Origin: Pseudomonas baltica
Lineage (GTDB): Bacteria > Pseudomonadota > Gammaproteobacteria > Pseudomonadales > Pseudomonadaceae
Assembly: GCF_014235765.1 (NCBI RefSeq)
Contig: NZ_JACMYH010000001.1
Span: forward strand, 806,001-870,000
Direction of reading: 5' to 3'
DNA length: 64,000 bases
Positions 28,297 through 39,378 of the stretch are shown piece after piece (within the stretch, counting starts at the first letter, position 1; the number at the start of each line of letters is the position of its first letter). Under the pieces are notes generated by a model. It saw only the letters and a list, made by a program, of their open reading frames with translations. It was not told where the DNA came from and searched no databases. The translations under genes and the position numbers were made by a program.

Positions 28297-29307
28297 TCAT
28301 GCGCGTTCCAATTCCCCCGCATGATAACGAAAAGCCAGCCACAACAAAGGGATGTACGCAATAAAGGTGCCTAGAACGGGGCTCAGACCGAAAACCGTCA
28401 CGGCAATGGCCCAGGGCAACAGCCAGCCCAGCGTGATCGACGCCGTCGCCAGGGTCACCGGCAGATGACGCCCGTAGACCCGCGAGGCGTACTGATAGGC
28501 GTGGCTTCGATGAGCCTGATACACCTTGTCACCGCGCAGCAAACGGCGCAGCAAGGTGAACGTGGCGTCGACGATGAACACACCCAGAAGGATCACCCAC
28601 CCCCAGAAGTAAGCCGGCTCGATCCACGCTGCCTGAACCGACAGCACCGCCAGCACCAGCCCAAGAAAACCGCTGCCCGCATCGCCCATGAAGATCTTCG
28701 CCGGCGGCCAGTTCCACAGCAGAAAGCCCGACACCGCCGCCGCCAGCACGGCCGGCAGCCACATCAACTGCGCATGCCCGCCAAGCGCATAGATCAAACA
28801 GGCCCCGGCGCACACGCAGATGGCCTCGACACTGGCGATACCGTCGATGCCGTCCATGAAGTTGTAGAGGTTGAGCATCCACACCAGGTACAACAGGCCG
28901 AATAACCACCACAACGCGGCAAGCCCGTCGACCGCACCGATCACGCCGGGCATGCCGCCCAGGCACAGCAGGGCCCAGCCGCCCGCTGCGAAATGCCCGA
29001 GCAGGCGCCAACGTGCAGCGATGTGATTGTGATCGTCGAGAAAACCCACCACGGCCACCAGCGTCCCACTGCCGAACAGGGCCAGCCAAACATGGCTTTC
29101 GAGCATTCCCCAAAGCGCCAGCCCGCTGATGGCGGCCAGGAACACCAGTACGATCGCCACGCCACCGCCGCGCGGGGTCGGCACCGTGTGGGAACTGCGC
29201 GCGTTGGGCACGTCCATCAGGCTGCGCGCCAGCGCATAGCGACGCAGAGCGAACGTCAGCCCATAAGCAAACACCAGCACGACCAGCAGCCATACCAGCA
29301 AGCTCAT
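28297..29307 (-). CDS. wbpL: WbpL-like initiating glycosyl-1-phosphate transferase (GT4/WecA family)
   Basis: A 336-residue membrane enzyme with about ten helices that moves a HexNAc-1-phosphate to undecaprenyl phosphate, the first step of lipid-linked glycan synthesis. Signature motifs are NFMDGIDGIA at about residue 148, FMGDAGSGFLG at about 208 and HRSHAYQ at about 266. Its ATG overlaps the stop of the upstream epimerase gene (ATGA). In P. aeruginosa WbpL starts both A- and B-band LPS. Confidence 0.94.
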   Translation of the reverse strand: MSLLVWLLVVLVFAYGLTFALRRYALARSLMDVPNARSSHTVPTPRGGGVAIVLVFLAAISGLALWGMLESHVWLALFGSGTLVAVVGFLDDHNHIAARWRLLGHFAAGGWALLCLGGMPGVIGAVDGLAALWWLFGLLYLVWMLNLYNFMDGIDGIASVEAICVCAGACLIYALGGHAQLMWLPAVLAAAVSGFLLWNWPPAKIFMGDAGSGFLGLVLAVLSVQAAWIEPAYFWGWVILLGVFIVDATFTLLRRLLRGDKVYQAHRSHAYQYASRVYGRHLPVTLATASITLGWLLPWAIAVTVFGLSPVLGTFIAYIPLLWLAFRYHAGELERA

Positions 29308-30275
29308 CGACGGCGCGCTGCCACGTAGGGGCGCGCCGTGGCGGCCAGAGCGTCGGCCATGGAGGTGGGCGGCTGCCAGCCCAGCAATTGGCGATTCTTG
29401 TCGATGTCGACTTCCAGGGAATCAAACAGCCGTTGCGTCACTGCACCCTGCCCCAAGGCATTCGCCACGCGGCTCATCCACGGCAACGGCACATCGAGCA
29501 GCCGCGGCTGCTTGCCCATCGCCGCAGCCATGGCGCGCACCAGGTTCGCAGTGGACACCGGCTCGCCATCACTGACCAGAAAGGTCTGATTCGCCGCAGC
29601 CGGATGTTCCAGGCAGGTGCACACCAGATCCGCCAGATTGTCCAGTGCCACCAGGCTGCGACGGTTGTTGGTCTTGCCGAAAGGCAGCGGCACACCACTG
29701 CTCACCAGACGCAGCAGCGTCTGGAAATTCGCGCGCACGCCTGGCCCGTACACCAGCACCGGGCGAATGATCACCACCTCCATGCCGGTGCTTGCTGCCA
29801 ATGCTCGCAAGCCCACTTCCGCTTCAAGCTTGGAAATGCCGTAGGCATCACGCGGAGACGGCTCGTCGTCGGCACGAAACGGCTGCCCCGGCTCGGTGGC
29901 CTCGCCATTGACCTTGATCGAACTGATGAAAACAAAGCGCCGCACCCCGGCCTGCGCCGCCTGGCGGGCAAGGTTCAGCGTGCCTTCGACATTCACCCGG
30001 CGAAATTCGGCCAAGGGATCGGCGTGCGACTCGCGCATCACGTGCACACGCGCAGCGGCGTGCACCACACTGTCGATGCCGGCCAGCGCGCTGGTCCAGT
30101 CGGTGTCGGCGGCCAGGGTGGGCACCACGCAGCCTTCCACCCCTATGGGCAGCTTGGTGTAGGCGCGGCGCACGGCGGCGCGGGTGATCGGGCAGCCCAG
30201 CCGCACCAGCCGAGCCGCGACAGCGGCACCGACAAAACCCGACGCGCCAGTTACCAAAACAGCTTTCGAGATCAT
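29304..30275 (-). CDS. NAD-dependent sugar epimerase/reductase (WbpV-like)
   Basis: A 323-residue extended SDR: Rossmann VTGASGFVGAAVA at the N-terminus, then SSIKVNG and the catalytic YGISKLEAE. In Pseudomonas O-antigen clusters proteins of this size next to WbpL and WbpM (WbpV type) reduce the 4-keto-6-deoxy-HexNAc made by WbpM, giving UDP-QuiNAc or UDP-FucNAc. Overlap with wbpL (ATGA) fixes its end and shows coupling. The precise sugar is inferred from context. Confidence 0.85.
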   Translation of the reverse strand: MISKAVLVTGASGFVGAAVAARLVRLGCPITRAAVRRAYTKLPIGVEGCVVPTLAADTDWTSALAGIDSVVHAAARVHVMRESHADPLAEFRRVNVEGTLNLARQAAQAGVRRFVFISSIKVNGEATEPGQPFRADDEPSPRDAYGISKLEAEVGLRALAASTGMEVVIIRPVLVYGPGVRANFQTLLRLVSSGVPLPFGKTNNRRSLVALDNLADLVCTCLEHPAAANQTFLVSDGEPVSTANLVRAMAAAMGKQPRLLDVPLPWMSRVANALGQGAVTQRLFDSLEVDIDKNRQLLGWQPPTSMADALAATARPYVAARRR

Positions 30276-30299
30276 GGGCGAGCACCTTGGTCGAATGGA

Positions 30300-31415
30300 T
30301 TAACGCTGCAATACGTCGTGATACAACTGCACATAACTGTCCGCCATCCCCTGCGCGGTGAACACCTGCTGGAAGCGACGCGCCGCGGCGGCGCCCATGG
30401 CACTGGCCAGGGCTTCATCGTTCCACAGTGTCTGCATGGCCGCCGCCAGCGCCTGGGGATCGCGCGGGGGAATCACCAGCCCGGTTTCACCGGCCCGGTT
30501 GATGTAGCTCATGCCGCTGCCGATGTCGCACGAAATCATCGGCTTGCCATACATGGCGCCTTCAAGCAGCGAAATGCCGAACGACTCGGAACGCAGGTGC
30601 GACGGAAACACGAAGGCGTGGCACAGGGTCAGCAGCGCCGCCTTGTCTTCATCGGGCAAGCCGCCGAGAAAATGCACATTGCTCACTTCAAGCTGCTGGG
30701 CATGGGCCTTGAGCTCAGCTTCCAGATGGCCACCCCCAAGAATCACCACCGGCAAGCCGGTCGCCTTGGCAGCATCGAGCAGGTAGTTCAGACCCTTGTA
30801 GTAGCGCAGCGCACCGACGAAAAGAAAGAACTTGCCGGGAAAGCGCGCCTGCCAATGCGCCAGGTGCTCGGCAGACGGCGTGGGGTATGAGGTGGGATCG
30901 AGGCCGAACGGGATGACCGACAACTTTTCAGTGAAGCGCTGCAGCACCGGGCTGCTGGCCGCGTAGTCGGGTGAAGACACGACGATACGGTCCATGGACC
31001 CGAGGAAGCGATTCATCAACGGCTGATACAACTTGAGCAGGGTCTTCTGCTTGATGATGTCGGAGTGATAACTGACCACCGACGGCTTGCCGGTGCGGCT
31101 GGCAAAATGCACCAAATCCATGAACGGCCAGGGGAAGTGGTAGTGAATCAGATCCGCCTGGCTGGCCAACTCCTTGAAATCGCCCAGCGCCGACCAGGAA
31201 AACCCGGTCGAGGCCACGTGCAAATCGAGCTTGGCACGGTGGGCCACATGGTGCCCTACCCGTTCGCCACGCGCCGCGCCGCGCTCGCTGAGGTACAACA
31301 CTTCGGATTGCACACCGCCCGCGGCACATCCCTCTGCCAGCTGAAAGATGACCTGCTCGATACCGCCCATGGAATCGGGGAAGTACGTCTTGAAGAAGTG
31401 CAGCACCTTGATCAT
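30300..31415 (-). CDS. wbpZ: GT4-family glycosyltransferase, WbpZ-like
   Basis: A 371-residue GT-B enzyme. The N-terminus KVLHFFKTYFPDSMGGIEQV is highly characteristic of the WbpZ-type D-rhamnosyltransferases; the C-terminal donor site is SESFGISLLEGAMYGKPMI (EX7E). ATG 31415 has GGAAAG upstream and overlaps the stop of the upstream gene (ATGA). Together with gmd and rmd it argues for D-rhamnose addition, as in the common polysaccharide antigen of P. aeruginosa. Confidence 0.82.
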   Translation of the reverse strand: MIKVLHFFKTYFPDSMGGIEQVIFQLAEGCAAGGVQSEVLYLSERGAARGERVGHHVAHRAKLDLHVASTGFSWSALGDFKELASQADLIHYHFPWPFMDLVHFASRTGKPSVVSYHSDIIKQKTLLKLYQPLMNRFLGSMDRIVVSSPDYAASSPVLQRFTEKLSVIPFGLDPTSYPTPSAEHLAHWQARFPGKFFLFVGALRYYKGLNYLLDAAKATGLPVVILGGGHLEAELKAHAQQLEVSNVHFLGGLPDEDKAALLTLCHAFVFPSHLRSESFGISLLEGAMYGKPMISCDIGSGMSYINRAGETGLVIPPRDPQALAAAMQTLWNDEALASAMGAAAARRFQQVFTAQGMADSYVQLYHDVLQR

Positions 31416-32557
31416 CGGCTTTCCAACGTGCGGCGATAGGATATCAAGGTCTGCGCCGCACAACGGTCCCAGGAGAATCCGTCGGCGTGGGCCAGACCAC
31501 GTTGCCGAGCCTCGGCGCGCCATGGGTCGTCTTCCAACGCCTTGGCCATGTGCTGCGCCAGGGTTTCGATATCCATCGCCTCGCACATCAGCGCCGCCTC
31601 GCCCGCCACTTCCAACAGGGACGAGTTGTTGGCACAGACCACCGGCACGCCCGAACTCATCGACTCCAGCACCGGCAGGCCAAACCCCTCGTACAACGAC
31701 GGAAAGGCAAACAACCGCGCGCCCGCGAACAGCACCGGCAAGTCCTCGGCCGGCACGAAGCCCAGATAGCGCGCCCAGCCCTGGCGCTGCGCCGACTCGA
31801 TGCGCGCAAAGATCGCCTCGTTCTGCCAGCCTCGGTAGCCGGCCAGGATCAACGGCCAGCGTTGGCGCGTGGCCAGCGGCAGCGTTTCGTAGGCGGTGAG
31901 CAGCGTCTCGATGTTCTTGCGCGGCTCGATGGTGCCGGCGAACAGGCTGTAGCCTTCGTGGCTCAACCCGTAGCGCCCGAGCACTTCAGCGGTTTGCGCC
32001 GCGCTGCGCGGATGAAACTCTGGCGAACTGGCCAGCGGCACAGTGTCTATCCGCTCGAGCGGCCAATCGAAATACTCGGCCAGTTCGCGCCGGGTGAATT
32101 CGGAGTCGGTGATCAGGCGGTCCGCGCGCTTCAAGGTCAGCCGCAGCTCTTTCTGCAGGTAGCGCGCCAGCTGCGGCGCGTGACACTGGGACCAGGTAAA
32201 CGGCGACAGGTCGTGAAAGGTCGCAATGCGCGGCCCCTTGAACGGCGGCAGGTAATAATTGGGGCTGTGATACAGATAATCGCCATGCCCTTTCAGGGCA
32301 CGCGCCTTGAGCAATGGCATCAGCAGACGATAGGCCTCGATGGCCAGAAAGTTTTTCTGCACTGCCCGCTTGAGGCTGTAGCCGCTGCCGGACGCGTCCG
32401 CCGCACTCGGCAGCGCCAGCAAGAAGCTGCGCCCGGCGAAGAACTGCAGGTCGGTTATTTCCGGACTGCTCTGCAGGCGGCGCGCCAGCTCATAGGTGTA
32501 ACGCCCAATGCCCGTCAGCGGAAAGCGCACAGGCTCGACGGAAAGGACGACCTTCAT
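31412..32557 (-). CDS. wbpY: GT4-family glycosyltransferase, WbpY-like
   Basis: A 381-residue GT-B glycosyltransferase: N-terminal LTGIGRYTYELAR, then FAGTIEPRKNIETLL and the donor-site FPSLYEGFGLPVLESMSSG. It is similar to mannosyl/rhamnosyltransferases WbpY of A-band LPS. The start codon directly abuts the rmd stop (TAAATG), and its stop overlaps the next gene, so gmd to wbpL is one coupled operon. Confidence 0.8.
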   Translation of the reverse strand: MKVVLSVEPVRFPLTGIGRYTYELARRLQSSPEITDLQFFAGRSFLLALPSAADASGSGYSLKRAVQKNFLAIEAYRLLMPLLKARALKGHGDYLYHSPNYYLPPFKGPRIATFHDLSPFTWSQCHAPQLARYLQKELRLTLKRADRLITDSEFTRRELAEYFDWPLERIDTVPLASSPEFHPRSAAQTAEVLGRYGLSHEGYSLFAGTIEPRKNIETLLTAYETLPLATRQRWPLILAGYRGWQNEAIFARIESAQRQGWARYLGFVPAEDLPVLFAGARLFAFPSLYEGFGLPVLESMSSGVPVVCANNSSLLEVAGEAALMCEAMDIETLAQHMAKALEDDPWRAEARQRGLAHADGFSWDRCAAQTLISYRRTLESR

Positions 32558-33453
32558 TTATTGGGCAGCCAACATCCATTGCAGGGTGTCGCGTAACGGC
32601 GGGGTCTGCCAGTCGCCCACCAGCGAACGCAGGCGGGTATTGTCCCCGCACAGCGTCTTCACTTCGTTGGCGCGCACGAATGCGGGGTTCACTTCCACAC
32701 GGATGGAATGGCCGGTAATGCTTTCGCACAACTCGATCACTTCACGCAGCGAATGGGTGACACCCGAGCTGACATTGACGGTTTGCCCCAAGGGCTTGTT
32801 TTCCAGCAGCCCACGGTATGCGGCGACCAGCGCACGTACGTCGCTGAAATCGCGCCACACGTCGAGGTTGCCCAGCTCGATCACCTCGGCCTTGCGGCGG
32901 AAGTGCGAGACGATCTTGGGCAACAGAAAATTGTCCGCCTGCCCCACCCCGGTGTAGTTGAACGGCCGGGTGACGACAATGGGCAAGCGGTTTTGCCACA
33001 AGCTGGCCATGTATTCCATGGCCAGCTTGCTGACGGCGTAATCGTTGGCCGGCGCAGGAGCCGTGCCTTCGTCCAGCATGCCTTCGGATGCATTGCCATA
33101 CACATTGGCGCTACTGGCCAGCAATACACATTCAGGCGCCTTGCCCGAAGCGGCGACCGCTTCGAGCAGGTTGCGCGTACCAATCAGGTTGACCTGATAG
33201 AACGCATCAGCCACGCCATGGCCCACGAACGCCAGTGCGGCGAGGTGAACCACGTAATCGGGCTGCAGCTCTGCCAGCAACGCGCTGAGCCTGGGCGCAT
33301 CGTTCAGATCGGCCTGGTAGTAACCTGGCTCCTCCGACGGCTGACTGCCCAAGCCGATGACTTCGTACCCATGGGCCTGCAACTCGGCGGCCATGTAGCG
33401 GCCGGTGAAACCCTGGATACCAGTGATCAATGCGCGTTTGCCGACATTAGCCA

Positions 33454-33454
<1 letters not shown>
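32558..33454 (-). CDS. rmd: Rmd, GDP-6-deoxy-4-keto-D-mannose reductase
   Basis: A 298-residue SDR that reduces GDP-4-keto-6-deoxy-D-mannose to GDP-D-rhamnose. NAD(P) site ITGIQGFTGRY at residues 10-20, catalytic Ser in LLASSANVYG, and Y139-x3-K143 (DYAVSKLAMEY). Its start overlaps the gmd stop by one base (TGATG). The pairing with gmd and WbpY/WbpZ-like enzymes supports the D-rhamnose product over GDP-fucose or perosamine. Confidence 0.92.
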
Positions 33455-34575
<1,121 letters not shown>

Positions 34576-34665
34576 TTATCAAAGCGCGGAGTATACATAT
34601 ACCCGCAAGCCCAGCCCAGCCTCCAACACCGGCGCGAGCCGAAGACCGCACGCTGCTCGCATCCC

Positions 34666-34752
34666 GTAGGAGCGGTCCGTGGCCGCGAAAAGAACACCAA
34701 GGACTGACTGATGTATCGCAGTGTTCCGTTCGCGGCCACAGACCGCTCCTAC
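34666..34752. repeat. REP inverted pair between gmd and the TolC-like gene
   Basis: Forward arm with CCGTGG core at 34666, inverse arm with a TCTGTGG-type core ending at 34752. It lies in the 297-base gap between two minus-strand transcription units, 30 bases after the tolC-like stop, where it may serve as terminator. Confidence 0.9.
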
Positions 34753-34782
34753 AGAGTTGTTACATCGACGATACAACATCAA

Positions 34783-36201
34783 TCAGGGTTTGGTTTTCAC
34801 CTTGGCTACATCACCGCCAGGCAAACCTTGTTCCGGCTCGGGGCTGAGCCAGACGTTGACACTGTCGACACTCTCTTGGTTCAACTTGCCACTCCAACGG
34901 TTCAACATGAACAGGTTGGTAATGAAGTCGTACTGCGATCTCAGCAAATCCCTACGCGCCTTGAACTCGTTCTGCACACTGGTCAATACATCCACCGCAT
35001 TCACCACGCCATAGGCAAACGCCTTCTGCGCCGCCACGCTAGACTGTTGCGCCGAAGACAATGCGTTCTTGTTCGCGCGTATCTTTTCCACACTGGCTTG
35101 GGCAGTCAGGTAGGAAGTGGTCGTTTCTTTCACCACCTGCCGACGCACACCTTCGAGTTCCTGCTCGGCAGCCAGTTGGTCATCGTACAAACCCCGAACC
35201 CGCGCCGAGGTGGAACCGCCGCTGTAGATCGGTACCCTCACCCCAAGCGTCGCCACGTAGCTGTCGCTGCGAGGCGTCAAGGTATTGTCGTAGCCCACGT
35301 CACTTTGCTGAGCGCTCAGGCTTACACTCAGTTGCGGATAGTGCCCGCCCTTACCTTCGCGCACCGCCGCATCGGCCGCTTCGGCGCCACTCTGGTAGGC
35401 CTTGAGCAAAGGGTTGGCATCCATGGCCTGGGAGACGAAATTGGCCAGCGGCGCAGTCGGCGCCTGCAAGGCCACATCGTTGCGTACGCGGCTCAGACGT
35501 TCGTCGATGCGCCGGCCGACGATCTCGGACAAGGCTTCACGACTGACCTGCACCTGGTTGCGCGCATCCACTTCCTGCGCCGCCAGGGCATCGACCCGTG
35601 CCTTCAGGTCGAGCTGATCGGTGATCTTGGCCATCTGCCGCTCGTAGAGCATGTTGATCCGATCAAGGTTCTTCTGCGTAGCCCGACGCTCGGCCTGCAC
35701 CAGCTCCAGCTCGTCATCGGCGGCCAACGCGATGAAGTATCGCTTGGCCAGATCCACCGTAGCCTCGGCATGGGAATCTTCGGCCTGGGCGCCCTTCTGC
35801 GCCGTGACGCTCTTGGCCTTCTGCCAGCCTTCCCACGCGGTCTTGTTGTACAGGTACTGAGTCAAGCTCAGGGAATAGCTCTTGTTGTCGTAGATCTCAC
35901 GCGCCGCGTCGTCCTTGCGCAAAATTCGGTTGAAATTGCTCTGCGCGGACAACTGTGGAAGCAAGCCGCCCAGGGCTTCGCGCTGCTGCTCGGACGCGGA
36001 CCGCGCCCGGGCATAGGCTGCCAGCACGCGCGGGTCTTCAAGACGCGCCTCGCGGTACAGCCCGGCCAGGTCCAGTGCGTAGGTCGAAGCCGACACTGGT
36101 GGCTTGGGCGGAACATCGTTGGGAACCAGCGGTTCGGCGCCAACGGCTTGCAACGCCAACATGCTCAACATCACACCAGGTAACAAACGCGACACAGTCA
36201 T
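34783..36201 (-). CDS. TolC-family outer-membrane protein of a type I secretion system
   Basis: A 472-residue outer-membrane efflux/secretion channel. Signal peptide residues 1-22 (AVGA before EP), then two TolC-type repeats of long helices; YSLSLTQYLYNKTAWE and VGVRVPIYSGGSTSARV mark the strand regions. The ATG overlaps the stop of the HlyD-type gene (ATGA), giving the order ABC-HlyD-TolC found in protease (PrtDEF/AprDEF) exporters. It would complete the channel for the RTX-like proteins encoded across the divergent promoter. Confidence 0.92.
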   Translation of the reverse strand: MTVSRLLPGVMLSMLALQAVGAEPLVPNDVPPKPPVSASTYALDLAGLYREARLEDPRVLAAYARARSASEQQREALGGLLPQLSAQSNFNRILRKDDAAREIYDNKSYSLSLTQYLYNKTAWEGWQKAKSVTAQKGAQAEDSHAEATVDLAKRYFIALAADDELELVQAERRATQKNLDRINMLYERQMAKITDQLDLKARVDALAAQEVDARNQVQVSREALSEIVGRRIDERLSRVRNDVALQAPTAPLANFVSQAMDANPLLKAYQSGAEAADAAVREGKGGHYPQLSVSLSAQQSDVGYDNTLTPRSDSYVATLGVRVPIYSGGSTSARVRGLYDDQLAAEQELEGVRRQVVKETTTSYLTAQASVEKIRANKNALSSAQQSSVAAQKAFAYGVVNAVDVLTSVQNEFKARRDLLRSQYDFITNLFMLNRWSGKLNQESVDSVNVWLSPEPEQGLPGGDVAKVKTKP

Positions 36202-37523
36202 TCCTCGATCATCGACTTGGCGAACATGTTACGGGCCGGCTTGAGCAGGTATTCAAGCATTGTGCGGTCACCTGCGTTGATCAGCACATCAGCGGGCATG
36301 CCGGGCTGCAGCCTGCGATCGCCCAGGGTCTTCAGGCCTCGCTCAGTCACCTTCACGCGAACCAGGTAATAGGAATCTCCGGAGCGTTCATCCTTCAGCG
36401 CGTCAGCGGAGATTCGCGTAACTTCGCCGTCGATCTCCGGTGTGGTGGCGTTGTTGAACGCGCTGAAGCGAATGTCGGCGCGCTTACCCATCTCTAAACG
36501 GTCAATATCAGCCGGAGCCACGCGCGCCTCGACAATCAATTCGGCCGCCGCCGGCACGATGTCCAGCAAAGGGGTTCCAGCGCTGACTACGCCACCTACG
36601 GTATGGACCTTCATATCCAGCACCATGCCGCTTTCAGGCGCACGAATGACCACCCGCGAAAGACGGTCGTTGAGCGCTGCTTCCTTTTCCTGCAGGTCGA
36701 ACACCTGGGCCTGAACATCGGACAGATCATTGGCTACATCGGAGCTGAATTTCTTGTTTAGCTGAACGATGGAGAGCTCGGTCTCGCTGATCTGCAATTG
36801 AGTCTTGAGTATGGTGGACTGATGGTCGGCCACTTCTGTTTTGAGCATGTCGAGCTTGCGCTCCTGCTCCAACAAACGCTGATTATCGACGAAACCCTGA
36901 GACAGCAAGTCCTTAAGCTGGACGATCTCGCCACTGTAGGACTTCTCGAGGTTCTGCTTGGTCCTGATCATGCCCTGCAGGCCTGATATCTGCTGCTTGA
37001 GCTGACTGATACGCTCGCGCTGCACGGAGATTTCGCTCAGGCGCGAATCATGCCGTGCTTTGAACACTTGCTGCTCTCCGGCCAATGCCTCCATGGCACG
37101 GTCCGAGTCGGTGCCGGTCATCTGCACCGGCGGAACTGATTGCAATCCATCGCGCTCGGCACGCAACCGTGCCTCTTTGTAGCGGGCGACGATCAGTTGA
37201 TTACGCGTGGATTCGTATTCTGCACTCAACTGAGCTTCGTCGAGGACGATCAGCGGGTCGCCCTGCTTGACCATGTCGCCGTCGCGCGCGTTGAGTTCCT
37301 TGATGATGCCGCCTTCCAGATGCTGGACGGTCTTGCGATAGCTCTGCACGGTGACGATACCGCTGCCATGTACCGCATTGCTCAGAGGCGCAACAGCCGC
37401 CCACGTACCGAATATCCCGAAGGTGACGAAGATGATGGTGAAACCGACCCGGCGAATGCCGCGATCGGAGATAGGCATGTCATCGAAATTGTGGTCGAAC
37501 GTGCTAATGGCTTTACTGGTCAT
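36198..37523 (-). CDS. HlyD-family membrane fusion protein of a type I secretion system
   Basis: A 441-residue periplasmic adaptor of the PrtE/AprE group: one N-terminal membrane helix at about residues 27-47, a lipoyl-type segment (VQHLEGGIIKEL, VKQGDPLIVLDEAQL), a long coiled coil at about 90-280, and the beta-barrel end (VVIRAPESGMVLDMKVHT). ATG 37523 has AAAGGA nine bases upstream; the longer open frame reads through the ABC gene's tail. It lies 13 bases after the ABC gene. Confidence 0.93.
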   Translation of the reverse strand: MTSKAISTFDHNFDDMPISDRGIRRVGFTIIFVTFGIFGTWAAVAPLSNAVHGSGIVTVQSYRKTVQHLEGGIIKELNARDGDMVKQGDPLIVLDEAQLSAEYESTRNQLIVARYKEARLRAERDGLQSVPPVQMTGTDSDRAMEALAGEQQVFKARHDSRLSEISVQRERISQLKQQISGLQGMIRTKQNLEKSYSGEIVQLKDLLSQGFVDNQRLLEQERKLDMLKTEVADHQSTILKTQLQISETELSIVQLNKKFSSDVANDLSDVQAQVFDLQEKEAALNDRLSRVVIRAPESGMVLDMKVHTVGGVVSAGTPLLDIVPAAAELIVEARVAPADIDRLEMGKRADIRFSAFNNATTPEIDGEVTRISADALKDERSGDSYYLVRVKVTERGLKTLGDRRLQPGMPADVLINAGDRTMLEYLLKPARNMFAKSMIEE

Positions 37524-37536
37524 CGATGAAATCCTT

Positions 37537-39378
37537 TCACACGCCGGTCGATTGGGTGTTGGCGGGGCCGGCGGGCGGCTTTGCTGCAGGAGGCGCGACT
37601 GGCGCAGTTGGTGGGTTCGGTGCAACTGGGGCGCCAGGCGATGCAGGCGTACTTGGCGTACCTGGCGCTGGCTGGGCTACGCGAGGCTGGCCCTTGTTCT
37701 GTTGCGCCGCCAACTCGGCAATCACCTTGTCACGCGGGCCGTACATCGAAATGGTACCTGCCGACATCACCAGAATGTGGTCAAGGCGAGACAGGATGTT
37801 GGGGCGATGTGAAACGATGAAGACCGTCGAGCCGTTTTCCTTGACCTTCTGCAAGGCCACGCCCAGCGCTCGCTCGCCTACTTCGTCGAGATTCGAATTC
37901 GGCTCGTCGAGCACGATCAGCTTGGGGCTGCCATAAAGGGCACGCGCCAGGCCCACCCGTTGACGCTGTCCACCAGACAAATTCACGCCATCGCTGCCGA
38001 TAATGGTGTCGTAACCGTCTGGCAGCATTAGAACCATCTCGTGCACACCGGCAGTCTGCGCAGCGAGCACGACCTTCTCCGCATCGACCTTTTCGAAACG
38101 GGCAATGTTGTCGCTGATGGTGCCTTCGAAGAGCTCGATATCCTGCGGCAGGTAGCCTACATAGGGCCCCAGCTCGTGCTTGTCCCAAGTACTGATATCG
38201 GCGCCATCGAGGCGAACCACGCCATGCTGAGGTGGCCAGATGCCCATCAAGGCTCGTACCAACGTGGACTTCCCTGCCGCGCTCGGGCCGACGATGCCCA
38301 CGATGGCCCCAGCCGGTGCGACGAAGCTGATATTACGAATGACAGGCGCTTTGGCGCCAGGCGGGGCCACAACCAGATTCTCGACTTGTATGTGGCCTTG
38401 TGGGGCAGGCAACGGCATCCGCTCCGGCTCGGCGTTGAGCTTGTCCAACACCTCATTCAGACGCCCATACTGAACCTTCGCACCCACGAAGCCCTTCCAG
38501 CTTCCGATCATCTGATCAATGGGCGCCAGCGCGCGACCAAGCAGAATCGAGCCAGCCATCAACAGCCCAGGATTGATCTCGTGAATGATCACCAGGTAAG
38601 CGCCCATCGCGAGCATGATGGACTGCGACCACATGCGGAACGTCTTGGAGATGGACGTAACCGCCCCGCCCTTGTCACTTGCATTGGATTGCAAGAGTAA
38701 TATCCGGCGTTGGCGTACGGCCCAGCGATTCATCAGTGTCTCGAGCATGCCCATGGACTCGATGACTTCGGCGTTACGCAGGTTCTTGGTCGTGGCTACG
38801 TTGGACTTGACACTTTGCAGGTTGGCATCAGCCAAGGCCTGGGTCGTGAAGCGATGATTCATGAATGCCAGCACGACAAGAACGACTCCGCACCCAACGG
38901 TCATCCAGCCGAACCATGGGTGAAACATGAACATCACAGCGGTGTAGATCGGAAACCAAGGCGCATCAAAAAAAGCGAAGAGTCCAGGCCCAGTCAAAAA
39001 TTGCCGCAGAGATGTCAGATCGTTCAATGACTGAGCAGTCGCATCCATCCCGCCGCTGTTAAGTGCGCGCTTGAAGCTGGCACGGTACACATCACGACTG
39101 AGCAGTACATCAAGGCGATTACTTATGCGGACCATCATGCGCGATCTCACCCACTCCAGAGCGCCCATGGTGATCATCAACACTGTGAGAATCAGCGTCA
39201 GCATAATCAGTGTCGAACTGCTGCTGGATGGCACGACCCGCCCAGAAATCTGGATCATGTAGAACGTCGGAACCAGCATCAGCGCGTTGACGAAGAAGCT
39301 GAACACACCTACGGAGACAAAGCTGCTTTTGCAGGCCTTAAGGGCGGCTTGCAAATTATTTTCCGGTAAACGACTCAT
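37537..39378 (-). CDS. Type I secretion ABC transporter (PrtD/AprD family)
   Basis: A 613-residue inner-membrane exporter: about six membrane helices in residues 20-310, then an ATPase domain with Walker A GPSAAGKST at about 363, signature LSGGQRQR at about 466 and Walker B LIVLDEP. There is no C39 peptidase domain, so substrates keep their C-terminal signal. The last ~45 residues form a Pro/Ala-rich tail (PGTPSTPASPGAP) unusual for the family. It is first in the operon and divergent from the likely substrate genes at 40,032 and 40,937. Confidence 0.94.
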   Translation of the reverse strand: MSRLPENNLQAALKACKSSFVSVGVFSFFVNALMLVPTFYMIQISGRVVPSSSSSTLIMLTLILTVLMITMGALEWVRSRMMVRISNRLDVLLSRDVYRASFKRALNSGGMDATAQSLNDLTSLRQFLTGPGLFAFFDAPWFPIYTAVMFMFHPWFGWMTVGCGVVLVVLAFMNHRFTTQALADANLQSVKSNVATTKNLRNAEVIESMGMLETLMNRWAVRQRRILLLQSNASDKGGAVTSISKTFRMWSQSIMLAMGAYLVIIHEINPGLLMAGSILLGRALAPIDQMIGSWKGFVGAKVQYGRLNEVLDKLNAEPERMPLPAPQGHIQVENLVVAPPGAKAPVIRNISFVAPAGAIVGIVGPSAAGKSTLVRALMGIWPPQHGVVRLDGADISTWDKHELGPYVGYLPQDIELFEGTISDNIARFEKVDAEKVVLAAQTAGVHEMVLMLPDGYDTIIGSDGVNLSGGQRQRVGLARALYGSPKLIVLDEPNSNLDEVGERALGVALQKVKENGSTVFIVSHRPNILSRLDHILVMSAGTISMYGPRDKVIAELAAQQNKGQPRVAQPAPGTPSTPASPGAPVAPNPPTAPVAPPAAKPPAGPANTQSTGV